Below, piece after piece: positions 29,273 through 39,607 of a DNA stretch of 64,000 nt. Position 1 is the stretch's first letter. Each line of letters begins with the position of its first letter. The position numbers and the translations under genes were made by a program. The notes beneath the pieces are model-generated. The model was given only the letters and a program-made list of their open reading frames with translations. It did not search any database and was not told the origin of the DNA. The stretch comes from Gammaproteobacteria bacterium HGW-Gammaproteobacteria-13 (GTDB lineage Bacteria > Pseudomonadota > Gammaproteobacteria > Pseudomonadales > Pseudomonadaceae), in contig PGZH01000002.1 of the NCBI GenBank assembly GCA_002840155.1, forward strand, positions 186,001 through 250,000, given 5' to 3'.

Positions 29273-29405
29273 GCTCCTGCCTGCAAGGCGAACCAGCCAG
29301 GTAATCCTGGCTGATTCAGCCGCCTGATAGCCTGCTGCAACCCTTGCAGCAGGTCGCCGCAACACCGAAGCTCAGTGATCCCACTGCCAGCCAGAGGTGT
29401 ACCGC

Positions 29406-29852
29406 ATGCCAACCGCGCCTTCCCGCGAAACCTTCAGCTTTTTCCACACCCTGCGTGTGCGCTGGGCCGAGGTCGACCCGCAGAGCATCGTGTTCAACGG
29501 TCACTACCTGACCTATGCCGATGTCGCCATCACCGAATACTTCCGCGCCCTGGGCATTCGCTACCCTGATGACCTGAGCCGCGACGGCGGTGATTTCTTC
29601 GCGATCAAGACCGTACTGGAATACCTAGCACCCGCGCGCTTCGATGATCAGTTGCAGATCGGCATTCGCGTCGCCCGCCTGGGCCGCTCCAGCCTGAGCT
29701 TTGCCATAGGCATCTGGTGCGGCGAGCAGGCGCTGACCACCGGCGAAGTGATTTACGTGCACGCGGACAGCACAAGCCGCAGCAGCAGTCCGCTACCGGC
29801 ATGGTTGAGGGAGAAAATTCTGGCCTTTGAACGCTGCGCGCCCGAGCAATAA
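29406..29852 (+). CDS. Hotdog-fold acyl-CoA thioesterase (YbgC/4HBT-like)
   Basis: 148 residues from ATG 29406 (a GTG at 29397 is possible). RWAEVDPQSIVFNGHYLTYA is the 4HBT active-site region, where the family normally has D-x-x-G-x-x-(Y/F)-(F/N)-x-x-Y; here the glycine position is S-I-V. The rest, ending in GEQALTTGEVIYVHAD, follows the single hotdog domain. A thioesterase role on short or medium acyl-CoA is likely; the physiological substrate is unknown. It is convergent with the DUF4124 gene, two bases away. Confidence 0.85.
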   Translation: MPTAPSRETFSFFHTLRVRWAEVDPQSIVFNGHYLTYADVAITEYFRALGIRYPDDLSRDGGDFFAIKTVLEYLAPARFDDQLQIGIRVARLGRSSLSFAIGIWCGEQALTTGEVIYVHADSTSRSSSPLPAWLREKILAFERCAPEQ

Positions 29853-29854
29853 GG

Positions 29855-30448
29855 CTACTGGTTGCGGCCCAGCAGCTCCTTGAGCCGATCGCGGTCGGCA
29901 TTGAAGCTGCTGTCAGCTTCTTTGCGCGCGGCCTGATAACGCTGGATATCGCCCTTGAGGCGCACTTGTTCGGCTTTCTGGTTATCGATCTGCGCCAGCA
30001 GATGCGCTGGCACTGCACGCCCGGCGCGCTCGTGGTCGGCGGCCTGGCTCTGCAGATTGGCCTGCTGCGTGCGCACCGACTGCAAGTTGCCGCGCGCCAC
30101 ACCAATCAGACCATCCAGTTCGGCCAGCTTGCGCTCGCGCGCCCGCTCCACGTCTTCCGGCGTGCTGTACAGCCGCAGCAACTGTGCATCCGAGCTGGCG
30201 CGGGCCTTGTCGGCGAGAATGCGCTTCATCTCCTCCGGGCTGGGAGCCGGCGGAATCACCTGGATCACTCGCCCCTGGTCATTCAGCACTTCATAACCCT
30301 TGCTGATGTGCTCCGGCGGCACGCCCTGACGGCTGAGCACCGTGGTGCCCTTGTCATCGACGTAGCGGTAGAGCTCAGCCGCACCCGCCACAACCGGCAG
30401 CAGTAGGCCTAGCAACAGCGAACAGCAGGTCAGGGCAGGTCTATGCAT
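29855..30448 (-). CDS. DUF4124-domain periplasmic protein with coiled coil
   Basis: 197 residues. Signal peptide 1-23 (LLPVVAGA). Residues 24-60 are the DUF4124 motif (ELYRYVDDKGTTVLSRQGVP), a small beta unit found in many pseudomonad envelope proteins. Residues 80-190 are mostly charged helix with heptad character (ARERKLAELDGLIGVARGNL onwards). Function unknown. It follows pyrE by 23 bases on the same strand and may share its transcript. Confidence 0.85.
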   Translation of the reverse strand: MHRPALTCCSLLLGLLLPVVAGAAELYRYVDDKGTTVLSRQGVPPEHISKGYEVLNDQGRVIQVIPPAPSPEEMKRILADKARASSDAQLLRLYSTPEDVERARERKLAELDGLIGVARGNLQSVRTQQANLQSQAADHERAGRAVPAHLLAQIDNQKAEQVRLKGDIQRYQAARKEADSSFNADRDRLKELLGRNQ

Positions 30449-30471
30449 CGATGCAGCACCTTATCGACAGG

Positions 30472-31113
30472 TTAGATTCCGTATTCCGCGCGGTAGGCTT
30501 CTACCGCTGGCAGATACTGCTTGAGTTCAGCATCCTCTGCCAGATATTCCAGTACCTGTTCGAGTGACACAATGCTCACCACCGGCATGCCGTAGTCGCG
30601 CTCGACCTCCTGAATCGCCGACAGCTCTCCCTTACCGCGCTCCTGGCGGTTCAGCGCGATCAGCACACCGGCCGCTTGTGCGCCCTGCGCCTGAATGATC
30701 TGCATCACTTCCCGAATCGCCGTACCGGCGGTGATCACGTCATCGATGATCAGCACCCGACCGGCCAGCGCTGCGCCGACCAGGGTGCCGCCTTCGCCGT
30801 GATCCTTGGCTTCCTTGCGGTTGAAGCACCAGGGCATATCGCGCTGATGATGCTCGGCCAGCGCCACTGCGGTGGTCGCCGCCAGCGGAATACCTTTGTA
30901 GGCCGGGCCGAACAACACATCGAAGTCGATACCGCTGTCCACCACGGCCGCAGCATAGAAACGCCCGAGCTGAGCCAGGGCCAAACCGCTGTCAAACAGC
31001 CCGGCATTGAAGAAATAAGGACTGATACGTCCGGATTTGAGGGTGAACTGACCAAAGCGCAGAACCCCACGCTCGATGGTAAAACGGATGAAATCGCGTT
31101 GATACGCTTGCAT
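30472..31113 (-). CDS. pyrE: Orotate phosphoribosyltransferase
   Basis: 213-residue pyrimidine-biosynthesis enzyme converting orotate and PRPP to OMP. The PRPP motif is [16 protein letters not shown] (about residues 120-135), and the [16 protein letters not shown] segment near the N-terminus is diagnostic. Divergent from crc across 93 bases, a pairing conserved in Pseudomonas. Confidence 0.98.
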   Translation of the reverse strand: MQAYQRDFIRFTIERGVLRFGQFTLKSGRISPYFFNAGLFDSGLALAQLGRFYAAAVVDSGIDFDVLFGPAYKGIPLAATTAVALAEHHQRDMPWCFNRKEAKDHGEGGTLVGAALAGRVLIIDDVITAGTAIREVMQIIQAQGAQAAGVLIALNRQERGKGELSAIQEVERDYGMPVVSIVSLEQVLEYLAEDAELKQYLPAVEAYRAEYGI

Positions 31114-31206
31114 TAAAAAGCCCCGGACAGCACGGATTTACTAGGTAATTTAGCTAATAGAGGTGAGCTCGGGTATCATACACGCACGTGATTTTGGGGG
31201 CCATTT

Positions 31207-31986
31207 ATGCGGATCATCAGTGTGAACGTGAATGGTATTCATGCGGCAGTCGAGCGCGGTTTGCTCAGTTGGCTGCAAGCACAGAATGCCGACGTCATCT
31301 GCCTGCAGGACACCCGCGCCTCCGCCTTTGAACTGGACGACCAAGCCCTCCAACTGGATGGCTATTTCCTCTATGCCTGCGATGCAGAAGTGCCCAGCCA
31401 AGGTGGCGTGGCGCTGTATTCGCGGTTGCAACCCAAGGCGGTAATCAGCGGCCTCGGCTTTGAAATGGCCGATCGCTATGGGCGCTACCTGCAGGCCGAT
31501 TTCGACAAAGTAAGTATTGCCACCATGCTGATGCCTTCGGGGCAGCAGGGTGATGAAAGCTTGAATCAGAAATTCAAGTTTATGGACGACTTCACCCATT
31601 ATTTGGACAAGCAGCGCCGCAAGCGCCGCGAGTACATCTATTGCGGCTCGTTCTACGTGGCGCATCAGAAGCTCGACGTGAAGAACTGGCGCGACTGCCA
31701 GCAATCGCCCGGTTTTCTAGCGCCAGAACGTGCCTGGCTGGATGAAGTGATTGGAACCATGGGCTATGTCGATGCGCTGCGCGAAGTCAGCCGTGAAGGC
31801 GACCAGTTCAGCTGGTGGCCGGACAGCGAACAGGCTGAACTGCTCAACCTCGGCTATCGCTTCGACTATCAGCTGCTCACCCCCGGTATGCGTCGCAGCA
31901 TCCGCAGTGCGCGCCTGCCGCGTCAGCCGCGCTTCTCACAGCACGCGCCGTTGATCGTCGATTACGACTGGATGCTCAGCATCTAG
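31207..31986 (+). CDS. crc: Catabolite repression control protein Crc
   Basis: 259 residues of the exonuclease/endonuclease/phosphatase fold. MRIISVNVNGIHAAVERGLL and the C-terminal HAPLIVDYDW match Crc. The catalytic Glu expected after strand 2 is replaced (VICLQDTRA), consistent with the known lack of nuclease activity; Crc acts with Hfq to repress translation of catabolic mRNAs. Candidate targets nearby include the dad and polyamine genes, which is inference only. It ends at a strong palindromic terminator. Confidence 0.97.
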   Translation: MRIISVNVNGIHAAVERGLLSWLQAQNADVICLQDTRASAFELDDQALQLDGYFLYACDAEVPSQGGVALYSRLQPKAVISGLGFEMADRYGRYLQADFDKVSIATMLMPSGQQGDESLNQKFKFMDDFTHYLDKQRRKRREYIYCGSFYVAHQKLDVKNWRDCQQSPGFLAPERAWLDEVIGTMGYVDALREVSREGDQFSWWPDSEQAELLNLGYRFDYQLLTPGMRRSIRSARLPRQPRFSQHAPLIVDYDWMLSI

Positions 31987-31994
31987 CCTGATCA

Positions 31995-32039
31995 GCAGAT
32001 ACAAAAAAACCGGCTATTCGCCGGTTTTCTTGTATCTGC
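31995..32039. terminator. 45-bp palindromic bidirectional terminator
   Basis: Outer arms GCAGATACAA (31995-32004) and TTGTATCTGC (32030-32039) and inner stem ACCGGC (32009-32014)/GCCGGT (32020-32025), with A-rich and T-rich junctions. It separates convergent crc (+) and the DUF4870 gene (-). Confidence 0.9.
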
Positions 32040-32046
32040 ACAACGC

Positions 32047-32418
32047 TTATTTCACCAAGCGCCAGGCAAAGGGATAACGGTAAGCCTGGCCTTCATTGGC
32101 CTTGATCCCGGCAATAACCGTCAGCACCAGCGCCGCGATGCTGACCAGCACCAGCAGCGGAAAGCCGATCACCACCACCATCAGCAGGAAACACAGCAGC
32201 GCGGCCAGGGCCACGCTGATCTGGAAGTTCAGCGCTTCCTTGCCCTGAGCATCGACGAACGGATCAAGGTCCTTCTTGATCTGCCAGACAATCAACGGCC
32301 CAAGCAGGTTGCCAAAAGGAATCACCAGCCCGAGAAAGGCCGCGAAGTGGCAAAACATGGCCCACTGACGGGCTTCAGGACCGGGAATCGGTTGTGGCGC
32401 TTGGGACTCGTCGCTCAT
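32047..32418 (-). CDS. DUF4870/Tic20-like small membrane protein
   Basis: 123 residues. The cytoplasmic N-terminus is Pro-rich (SQAPQPIPGPEARQWAMFCH), followed by hydrophobic helices at about 24-42 and 66-108 with the conserved IVWQIKKDLDPFVDAQGKEA loop between them. This is the DUF4870 pattern. Function unknown. It is 40 bases downstream of rph on the same strand. Confidence 0.88.
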   Translation of the reverse strand: MSDESQAPQPIPGPEARQWAMFCHFAAFLGLVIPFGNLLGPLIVWQIKKDLDPFVDAQGKEALNFQISVALAALLCFLLMVVVIGFPLLVLVSIAALVLTVIAGIKANEGQAYRYPFAWRLVK

Positions 32419-32458
32419 GGTGCTTCTCCTTGCGTGATGGGCTTGTAGTACAGCTCAA

Positions 32459-33181
32459 TCAGTCAGCCAGAGCCGCTTGCTGCAGCTCGAACAGCTCAGT
32501 CATGCCTTTCTGCGCCAACGCCAACATGGCGTTCAGCTCAGCCGGCTGGAACGGTGCGCCTTCGGCGGTGCCCTGCACTTCGATAAAGCCGCCGGTGCTG
32601 GTCATCACCACGTTGAGGTCGGTTTCGGCAGCGGAATCTTCCAGGTAGTCCAGATCCAGCACCGGCTCGCCCTGATACATGCCTACCGATACGGCGGCAA
32701 TCATCTGCTTGAGCGGATCGCCGCCTTTCAGGCCGCCACGTTTCTTGATCACTTTCAGCGCATCGACCAGGGCCACCATGGCACCGGTAATAGACGCGGT
32801 GCGTGTGCCGCCGTCAGCCTGGATCACGTCGCAGTCGACGTACAGGGTGTTCTCGCCCAGCTTCGACATATCCAGCGCGGCGCGCAGCGAACGGCCGATC
32901 AAACGCTGGATTTCCAGGGTACGGCCGCCCTGCTTGCCACGGCTGGCTTCACGCTGGTTACGGTCGCCAGTGGCGCGCGGCAGCATGCCGTACTCGGCGG
33001 TCAGCCAACCCTGGCCCTGGCCCTTGAGAAAGCGCGGAACTCCCGACTCGACACTGACCGTGCAAATCACTTTGGTATCGCCAAATTCCACCAGCACCGA
33101 ACCCTCGGCATGCTTGGTGTAGTTGCGGGTGATGCGAATCGAGCGCAACTGATCGGCGGCGCGGCCACTAGGACGTTTCAT
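32459..33181 (-). CDS. rph: Ribonuclease PH
   Basis: 240-residue phosphorolytic 3'-exoribonuclease trimming tRNA precursors. [20 protein letters not shown] start, [20 protein letters not shown] end, and the phosphate-binding region [20 protein letters not shown] are intact. Full length, unlike the frameshifted E. coli K-12 allele. Divergent from yicC across 141 bases, a conserved pairing. Confidence 0.97.
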   Translation of the reverse strand: MKRPSGRAADQLRSIRITRNYTKHAEGSVLVEFGDTKVICTVSVESGVPRFLKGQGQGWLTAEYGMLPRATGDRNQREASRGKQGGRTLEIQRLIGRSLRAALDMSKLGENTLYVDCDVIQADGGTRTASITGAMVALVDALKVIKKRGGLKGGDPLKQMIAAVSVGMYQGEPVLDLDYLEDSAAETDLNVVMTSTGGFIEVQGTAEGAPFQPAELNAMLALAQKGMTELFELQQAALAD

Positions 33182-33322
33182 CTAGGAATTCCTGCTCTGA
33201 ATAAAAAATCTGCTCGGCATTATAGGGCCGTAAGCCCGTAGCGGGTGTGCCGAATTGGGAGCGCCCGACGCACTGCGCTACAATCCTGCGCCTTTCGTTC
33301 CAACTTTTCGCGAGGTTCACCC

Positions 33323-34186
33323 ATGATCCACAGCATGACAGCCTTCGCCCGCGCCGAGCAGGCCGGTGCCAACGGCACCCTGAGCTGGGAGCTGCGCTCG
33401 GTCAACCATCGCTACCTGGAACCCCATCTGCGCTTGCCGGAAAGCTTCCGCGACCTCGAAGGCGCGGTACGCGAAGCGCTGCGTAACGGCCTGTCGCGAG
33501 GCAAAGTCGAATGCACCCTGCGCTTTAGCGACGATAATGCCGGCAAAGCCCTGCAAGTCGACCTGGAACGCGCTGCACAGCTAATCGCCGCCGCCGAAAG
33601 CGTGGCTGGCCTGATCAAGCAGCCGGCCGCACTCAACCCATTGGAAGTACTTGGCTGGCCAGGCGTACTGGTGGCCGATGCAGCCGACCCGCAAGCATTG
33701 AATCAGAGCGCCCTGAGCCTGTTCACCGAGGCGTTGACCGAACTGAAGAACGGCCGCGAACGCGAAGGCAGCGAGCTGGCCAAGCTGCTCAATGAGCGCC
33801 TGGACAGCATCCTCGAGCAGGTAGTCGCCCTGCGCGAACTGGTACCGCAGATGCTCGCCGGACAACGCCAGAAGATTCTCGACCGCTGTGCCGAGATGCA
33901 GGCCGAGCTGGACCCACAGCGCCTGGAACAAGAGCTAGTGATCCTGGCGCAGAAAAGTGATGTCGCCGAAGAGCTGGATCGCCTCAGCACCCACGTCAGT
34001 GAAGTGCGCCGCGTGCTGAAAACCGGCGGGCAAGCCGGCCGGCGCCTGGACTTCCTCATGCAGGAACTCAACCGCGAAGCCAATACCCTCGGCTCCAAGG
34101 CCTTCGACACCCGCAGCACCCAGGCGGCGGTAAACCTGAAAGTGCTGATCGAGCAGATGCGCGAACAAGTGCAGAACATCGAATAA
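33323..34186 (+). CDS. yicC: YicC-family endoribonuclease
   Basis: 287 residues from ATG 33323 (MIHSMTAFARAEQAGANGTL). The frame reaches back to 33245 but that part lies in the rph-yicC promoter gap. The C-terminal DUF1732 region is evident (LDRLSTHVSEVRRVLKTGGQ, then RRLDFLMQELNREANTLGSK). E. coli YicC cleaves RNA and promotes turnover of the small RNA RyhB. It is 49 bases upstream of gmk. Confidence 0.95.
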   Translation: MIHSMTAFARAEQAGANGTLSWELRSVNHRYLEPHLRLPESFRDLEGAVREALRNGLSRGKVECTLRFSDDNAGKALQVDLERAAQLIAAAESVAGLIKQPAALNPLEVLGWPGVLVADAADPQALNQSALSLFTEALTELKNGREREGSELAKLLNERLDSILEQVVALRELVPQMLAGQRQKILDRCAEMQAELDPQRLEQELVILAQKSDVAEELDRLSTHVSEVRRVLKTGGQAGRRLDFLMQELNREANTLGSKAFDTRSTQAAVNLKVLIEQMREQVQNIE

Positions 34187-34232
34187 GCCCGACCGCCACT
34201 GCTACTCTCTGAACAACGCGTTCCAGGATTGA

Positions 34233-34856
<624 letters not shown>

Positions 34857-34970
34857 CTTATCGCGCTGCGGCAAATCAAAGCTTCCCTTAATGCTGGTGA
34901 TTTTTTAGACTATCCAGTCCGCTCGCCCATTTGGGCCCAGCTCTATTACGCATTTGCTACGAGGAACACC

Positions 34971-35234
34971 ATGGCCCGCGTTACCGTCGAAGATTGCCTG
35001 GATCACGTTGATAACCGCTTCGAGCTGGTCATGCTCGCTACCAAGCGCTCGCGCCAACTGGCTACCGGTGGCAAAGAGCCGAAGCTGGCTTGGGAAAATG
35101 ACAAGCCGACCGTAGTCGCGCTGCGCGAAATCGCCGCTGGCCTGATGAGCTACGACGTCATCGCCCAAGACGACATCGTCGAAGAAGAACCACTGTTTGC
35201 TGCATTCGAGGAAGAGGCTAACGAGCCTCTGTAA
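34971..35234 (+). CDS. rpoZ: RNA polymerase omega subunit
   Basis: 87 residues ([20 protein letters not shown]), the canonical omega subunit that supports RNA polymerase assembly and part of the ppGpp response. Preceded by ACGAGG. It sits between gmk and spoT, as in most gammaproteobacteria. Confidence 0.98.
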   Translation: MARVTVEDCLDHVDNRFELVMLATKRSRQLATGGKEPKLAWENDKPTVVALREIAAGLMSYDVIAQDDIVEEEPLFAAFEEEANEPL

Positions 35235-35294
35235 GCCTATGCCGGGTCGACGTCGTCAGGCGCAGGGTCATCTGAATCGGCAAGGGGAACGCCC

Positions 35295-37403
35295 ATGCCG
35301 AGCATAGACGCCCTCGCCGACAGACTTTCGACCTATCTCGACGGCGACCAGGTCAACCTGGTTCGCCGCGCTTATTTCTACGCCGAACAAGCCCACGACG
35401 GTCAACGCCGCCGCAGCGGCGAAGCTTACGTCACCCACCCCCTAGCGGTGGCGAGCATCCTGGCTGACATGCACATGGACCATCAGAGCCTGATGGCCGC
35501 GATGCTGCATGACGTGATCGAAGACACCGGTATCGCCAAGGAAGCCCTGGACGCGCAGTTCGGCGAATCCGTGGCGGAACTGGTCGATGGGGTCAGCAAA
35601 CTGACCCAGATGAACTTCGAGACCAAAGCCGAGGCCCAGGCCGAGAATTTCCAGAAGATGGCCATGGCCATGGCCCGCGATATCCGAGTGATTCTGGTCA
35701 AACTGGCCGATCGTCTGCACAACATGCGCACCCTGGAAGTGCTGTCCGGCGAAAAACGCCGACGCATCGCCAAGGAAACCCTGGAAATCTACGCACCGAT
35801 TGCCAACCGCCTGGGCATGCACAGCATGCGCATCGAGTTCGAAGACCTGGGCTTCAAGGCCATGCATCCGATGCGCTCCGAGCGCATCCGCACAGCGGTC
35901 AAGCGTGCTCGGGGCAACCGCAAGGAAATCGTCAACAAGATCGAAGAGTCGATCACCCACTGCCTGGCCCGCGAAGGCATGGAAGGCGAGGTGATGGGCC
36001 GCGAGAAGCACCTCTACGGCATCTACCAGAAGATGCGCGGCAAGCGCCGGGCGTTCAACGAAATCATGGACGTCTACGCCTTCCGCATCGTCGTCGACAA
36101 GGTCGACACCTGCTACCGCGTGCTCGGTGCCGTGCATAACCTGTACAAACCGCTGCCCGGCCGCTTCAAGGATTACATCGCAATCCCCAAAGCCAACGGC
36201 TACCAGTCGCTGCACACCACGTTGTTTGGCATGCATGGCGTACCGATCGAGATTCAGATCCGCACCCGTGAGATGGAAGAGCTGGCCAACAACGGCATTG
36301 CCGCACACTGGCTGTACAAATCCAACGAGGAAGACCAGCCCAAGGGCAGCCACGCCCGCGCGCGGCAGTGGGTCAAGGGCGTGCTGGAGATGCAGCAACG
36401 CGCCGGCAACTCGCTGGAATTTATCGAGAGCGTGAAGATCGACCTGTTCCCCGACGAGGTCTACGTGTTCACGCCCAAGGGCCGCATCATGGAGCTGCCA
36501 AAAGGCTCCACGGCGGTCGACTTCGCTTACGCCGTGCACACCGATGTCGGCAACACCTGCATTGCTTGCCGTATCAACCGCCGTCTGGCGCCGCTGTCGC
36601 AAGCCTTGGAAAGCGGCTCGACAGTGGAAATCGTCACTGCGCCTGGTGCACGACCAAACCCGGCCTGGCTGAGCTTCGTGGTCACCGGCAAGGCCCGCAC
36701 GCATATTCGCCATGCGCTGAAACTGCAGCGCCGCTCGGAGTCCATCAGCCTTGGCGAACGCCTGCTGAACAAAGTCCTCGCCGGCTTCGACAGCCGCGTC
36801 GACAAGCTCTCGCCCGAGCGGGTGCAGGCGGTGCTCGCCGAATACCATCAGGACGTCATCGAAGACCTGCTGGAAGACATCGGCCTAGGCAACCGCATGG
36901 CCTATGTAGTGGCGCGCCGCCTGCTGAGTGACAGCAACGAAGCGCTGCCGAGCAGCGAAGGGCCACTGGCGATCCGTGGCACCGAGGGCCTGGTGCTGAG
37001 CTACGCCAAGTGCTGCACGCCGATTCCGGGCGACCCAATTGTCGGCCACCTGTCCGCAGGCAAAGGCATGGTGGTGCACCTGGACAGCTGCAAGAACATC
37101 GGCGAGATCCGCCACAACCCGGAAAAATGCATCCAGCTGTCCTGGGCCAAGGACGTTACCGGCGAGTTCAATGTCGAACTGCGCGTCGAGCTTGAGCACC
37201 AGCGCGGCCTGATCGCCCTGCTGGCCGGCAGCGTGAATGCTGCCGACGGCAATATCGAGAAGATCAGCATGGACGAGCGCGATGGCCGCATCAGCGTCGT
37301 GCAGCTGGTGGTCAGCGTGCATGACCGCGTGCATCTGGCCCGCGTGATCAAGAAGCTGCGCGCCCTGACCGGGGTAATCCGCATCACCCGTGCGCGCGCC
37401 TGA
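35295..37403 (+). CDS. spoT: Bifunctional (p)ppGpp synthase/hydrolase SpoT
   Basis: 702 residues. HD hydrolase domain (about 25-180) with HPLAVASILADMHMD and AAMLHDVIEDTG; synthetase domain (about 230-345) with DVYAFRIVVDKVDTCYRVLG and KPLPGRFKDYIAIPKANGYQ; TGS domain (about 385-445); zinc-finger-like CCTP segment; C-terminal ACT domain (about 625-700). The intact HDxxED motif supports active hydrolysis. Third gene of the gmk-rpoZ-spoT cluster, with a GGGGAA site before ATG 35295. Confidence 0.98.
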   Translation: MPSIDALADRLSTYLDGDQVNLVRRAYFYAEQAHDGQRRRSGEAYVTHPLAVASILADMHMDHQSLMAAMLHDVIEDTGIAKEALDAQFGESVAELVDGVSKLTQMNFETKAEAQAENFQKMAMAMARDIRVILVKLADRLHNMRTLEVLSGEKRRRIAKETLEIYAPIANRLGMHSMRIEFEDLGFKAMHPMRSERIRTAVKRARGNRKEIVNKIEESITHCLAREGMEGEVMGREKHLYGIYQKMRGKRRAFNEIMDVYAFRIVVDKVDTCYRVLGAVHNLYKPLPGRFKDYIAIPKANGYQSLHTTLFGMHGVPIEIQIRTREMEELANNGIAAHWLYKSNEEDQPKGSHARARQWVKGVLEMQQRAGNSLEFIESVKIDLFPDEVYVFTPKGRIMELPKGSTAVDFAYAVHTDVGNTCIACRINRRLAPLSQALESGSTVEIVTAPGARPNPAWLSFVVTGKARTHIRHALKLQRRSESISLGERLLNKVLAGFDSRVDKLSPERVQAVLAEYHQDVIEDLLEDIGLGNRMAYVVARRLLSDSNEALPSSEGPLAIRGTEGLVLSYAKCCTPIPGDPIVGHLSAGKGMVVHLDSCKNIGEIRHNPEKCIQLSWAKDVTGEFNVELRVELEHQRGLIALLAGSVNAADGNIEKISMDERDGRISVVQLVVSVHDRVHLARVIKKLRALTGVIRITRARA

Positions 37404-37549
37404 TCCGCCAATAGCAAAATTGCACAGCGCAATCCGCCGCCAGCTGTACTTTGACAGCCGCTGTGGCTTTCACCCAACCTAGGCAATCTAACTGGCAGTG
37501 CGCCATGCGCGCCGCAGTGTTCTTCCACCTCACCTTTGCAGGAGTTCCC

Positions 37550-37930
37550 ATGAGCAAGAGCGTTATCACCAGCGACAAGGCCCCGGCCGCTATCGGCACC
37601 TACTCCCAGGCGATCAAGGCGGGCAACACCGTGTACATGTCCGGGCAGATCCCGTTGGACCCGAAAACCATGGAGCTGGTGGAAGGCTTCGAAGCCCAGA
37701 CCGTGCAGGTATTCGAGAACCTCAAAGCCGTGGCCGAAGCTGCTGGCGGTTCGTTCAAGGACATCGTCAAGCTGAACATCTTCCTCACCGACCTGTCGCA
37801 CTTCGCCAAGGTCAATGAAGTCATGGGCCGTTACTTCGAGCAGCCCTACCCGGCCCGCGCCGCCATCGGCGTAGCCGCCCTGCCGCGTGGCTCGCAGGTG
37901 GAAATGGACGCTATTCTGGTTCTCGAATAA
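37550..37930 (+). CDS. ridA: RidA, reactive imine/enamine deaminase
   Basis: 126 residues from ATG 37550 with AGGAG upstream. [20 protein letters not shown] and the substrate-binding Arg in [20 protein letters not shown] match canonical RidA, which destroys 2-aminoacrylate. It follows spoT as in many proteobacteria. The in-frame extension to 37451 is intergenic. Confidence 0.97.
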   Translation: MSKSVITSDKAPAAIGTYSQAIKAGNTVYMSGQIPLDPKTMELVEGFEAQTVQVFENLKAVAEAAGGSFKDIVKLNIFLTDLSHFAKVNEVMGRYFEQPYPARAAIGVAALPRGSQVEMDAILVLE

Positions 37931-37977
37931 GTCTCTCGGCGGGGCGCTACCCCGCCCTTCCCTCTTGAGGACGCCGC

Positions 37978-38712
37978 ATGCGCTGCCTGTTTGTTGCTTT
38001 GCTCTCCGGCGTCCTGCTCAGCGGTTGCGCCAGCCCTTCGCATGACCCCAGCGGCACCTGGATCAACCAAACAGCCATTGAAGCTGCCGTCGAAAGCGGC
38101 AACCTGCGCGAAGCCCTGCTGGCCTACGGCCCCAATCTGGAATGGCAACTCGACAACCAGCGCCAGCTGGCCAGCTTCAGCAATGGTTTCGAACGCGGCG
38201 AAGGCAGCTTCGAGCGCCAGGCCGACGGCCAGCTGCGCGTACAGTTCTACGGTGATTTTCAGGAAAGCCTGAGGCTCAACAACGATGAGCTGGTTCAGGC
38301 GCAAAGCGATACCTGGCCGGAGCAGCGTTTTGTCCGCGCACCTGCCGCGCCGGGCCCGCTTGCGCCACCGGGAAGTAGCTTCGAGCAGGCGTTATACAGC
38401 GCTTACCTGGGCGGCACCTGGTTGATCAAGGAAGGCCTGGGCGAAGGCGGCCTGGTGCTGTTCCAGGCCGATGGCAGCTTACAGGGCCTGCCAGGCGCCG
38501 AGCGTTATGCGTTGTGTCTCGCAGGTGATTGCGCGGCTATGAGCGGCGAGTTCGACAGCCTCTGGCTGCAACTGGGCGACCAGGGGCAGAGCTGGCTGTT
38601 CGAGCGTGAAGGCGATCAGTTGCGCGTCTTCGAGGCACTCAATCGCTCACAGATCGATGAAATGCCCAACTACTACAAAGGCCAGCAGCGCTGGCTGCTG
38701 GTCAAACGTTAG
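37978..38712 (+). CDS. Putative outer-membrane lipoprotein of unknown function
   Basis: 244 residues with a lipoprotein signal: MRCLFVALLSGVLLSGC, lipobox LSGC at residue 17, followed by Ala-Ser, which would not retain it in the inner membrane. Two similar halves begin GTWINQ and GTWLIK, each with a short beta-rich stretch, suggesting an internal duplication. The name of the family is not recognised. It begins 47 bases after ridA with a TTGAGGA site and could be cotranscribed. Confidence 0.85.
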   Translation: MRCLFVALLSGVLLSGCASPSHDPSGTWINQTAIEAAVESGNLREALLAYGPNLEWQLDNQRQLASFSNGFERGEGSFERQADGQLRVQFYGDFQESLRLNNDELVQAQSDTWPEQRFVRAPAAPGPLAPPGSSFEQALYSAYLGGTWLIKEGLGEGGLVLFQADGSLQGLPGAERYALCLAGDCAAMSGEFDSLWLQLGDQGQSWLFEREGDQLRVFEALNRSQIDEMPNYYKGQQRWLLVKR

Positions 38713-38725
38713 GCCGAACCGAACG

Positions 38726-39577
38726 CTACAACTGCTGCAGAATCGCCCGGTAACCCTCGCGATAGCTCGGGTACTGCGGCGTCCAACCCAGGGCGCGGGC
38801 GCGGGCATTGCTGCAACGCTTGCTGCCGGAGCGGCGTACCGTCGACTGCTCGGACCAATGGCTGACCTCCAACTGCTCGCGCAACCAGGCCACCACCTCG
38901 TGCAGCGGCGCCGGCTGATCGTCGACGCCGATATAGCAGTCATCCAGCGCCACACCACGGGCATCGGCCTGCAGCAAATAGGCCAGTAGCCCAGCCGCGT
39001 CATCGACATGGATGCGATTGCCGTACAGCGGCGGCTCGCTGACTACCCGATAACCCTGACGCACCTGCTTGAGCAACCATTCGCGGCCTGGACCGTAGAT
39101 GCCAGTGAGGCGTACCAGACTGGCGGGCAGGCCGCTATGCAAAGCCAGCTGCTCGGCCTCACGCATGATCCGTCCGGAGTAGCTATCGGCCTCAGCAGGC
39201 GAGTTTTCATCCACCCACTCGCCGAGCTGTTGGCCATACACGCCGCTGCTGGAGACAAACAGTAGGCGTTTGGGCCGTTGGCCCTGCTGCGCCAACCAAC
39301 CGAGCACGCGGCGCAGGCCATCGACATAGGCGGCGCGGTAGCCGGCCTCGTCGTGTTCGGTGGCAGCCGCGCAATACACCAGGTAATCCAGCGGTTCGCT
39401 CGGCCAGGCGGCCGGGCAGGCATCGGCATGCAGATCACCGGCAACCGGGCGAATGCCCTGTGGCAGCAGCGCCACGCTGCGGCGCAGGCCGTACACCGTC
39501 CAGCCTGCAGCGTTCAGCTGCTGGCCCAGACGGCTGCCGACATCACCACAGCCGGCGATCATCAGTGTCTTACTCAT
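38726..39577 (-). CDS. NAD(P)-dependent epimerase/dehydratase-like SDR (YeeZ-like)
   Basis: 283 residues of extended SDR fold. The cofactor motif is GCGDVGSRLGQQL near the N-terminus. LLFVSSSGVYGQQLGEWVDE contains the active-site Ser and Tyr region, but the following YxxxK is not obvious (SGRIMREAEQ), so a simple catalytic triad is doubtful. YeeZ-like proteins have no firm function. It is just downstream of the nuo operon on the same strand (30 bases after nuoN is read) and may receive read-through. Confidence 0.85.
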   Translation of the reverse strand: MSKTLMIAGCGDVGSRLGQQLNAAGWTVYGLRRSVALLPQGIRPVAGDLHADACPAAWPSEPLDYLVYCAAATEHDEAGYRAAYVDGLRRVLGWLAQQGQRPKRLLFVSSSGVYGQQLGEWVDENSPAEADSYSGRIMREAEQLALHSGLPASLVRLTGIYGPGREWLLKQVRQGYRVVSEPPLYGNRIHVDDAAGLLAYLLQADARGVALDDCYIGVDDQPAPLHEVVAWLREQLEVSHWSEQSTVRRSGSKRCSNARARALGWTPQYPSYREGYRAILQQL

Positions 39578-39607
39578 CGTTGCGTATTCCTTAGGCTCTA
39601 TTGCTTA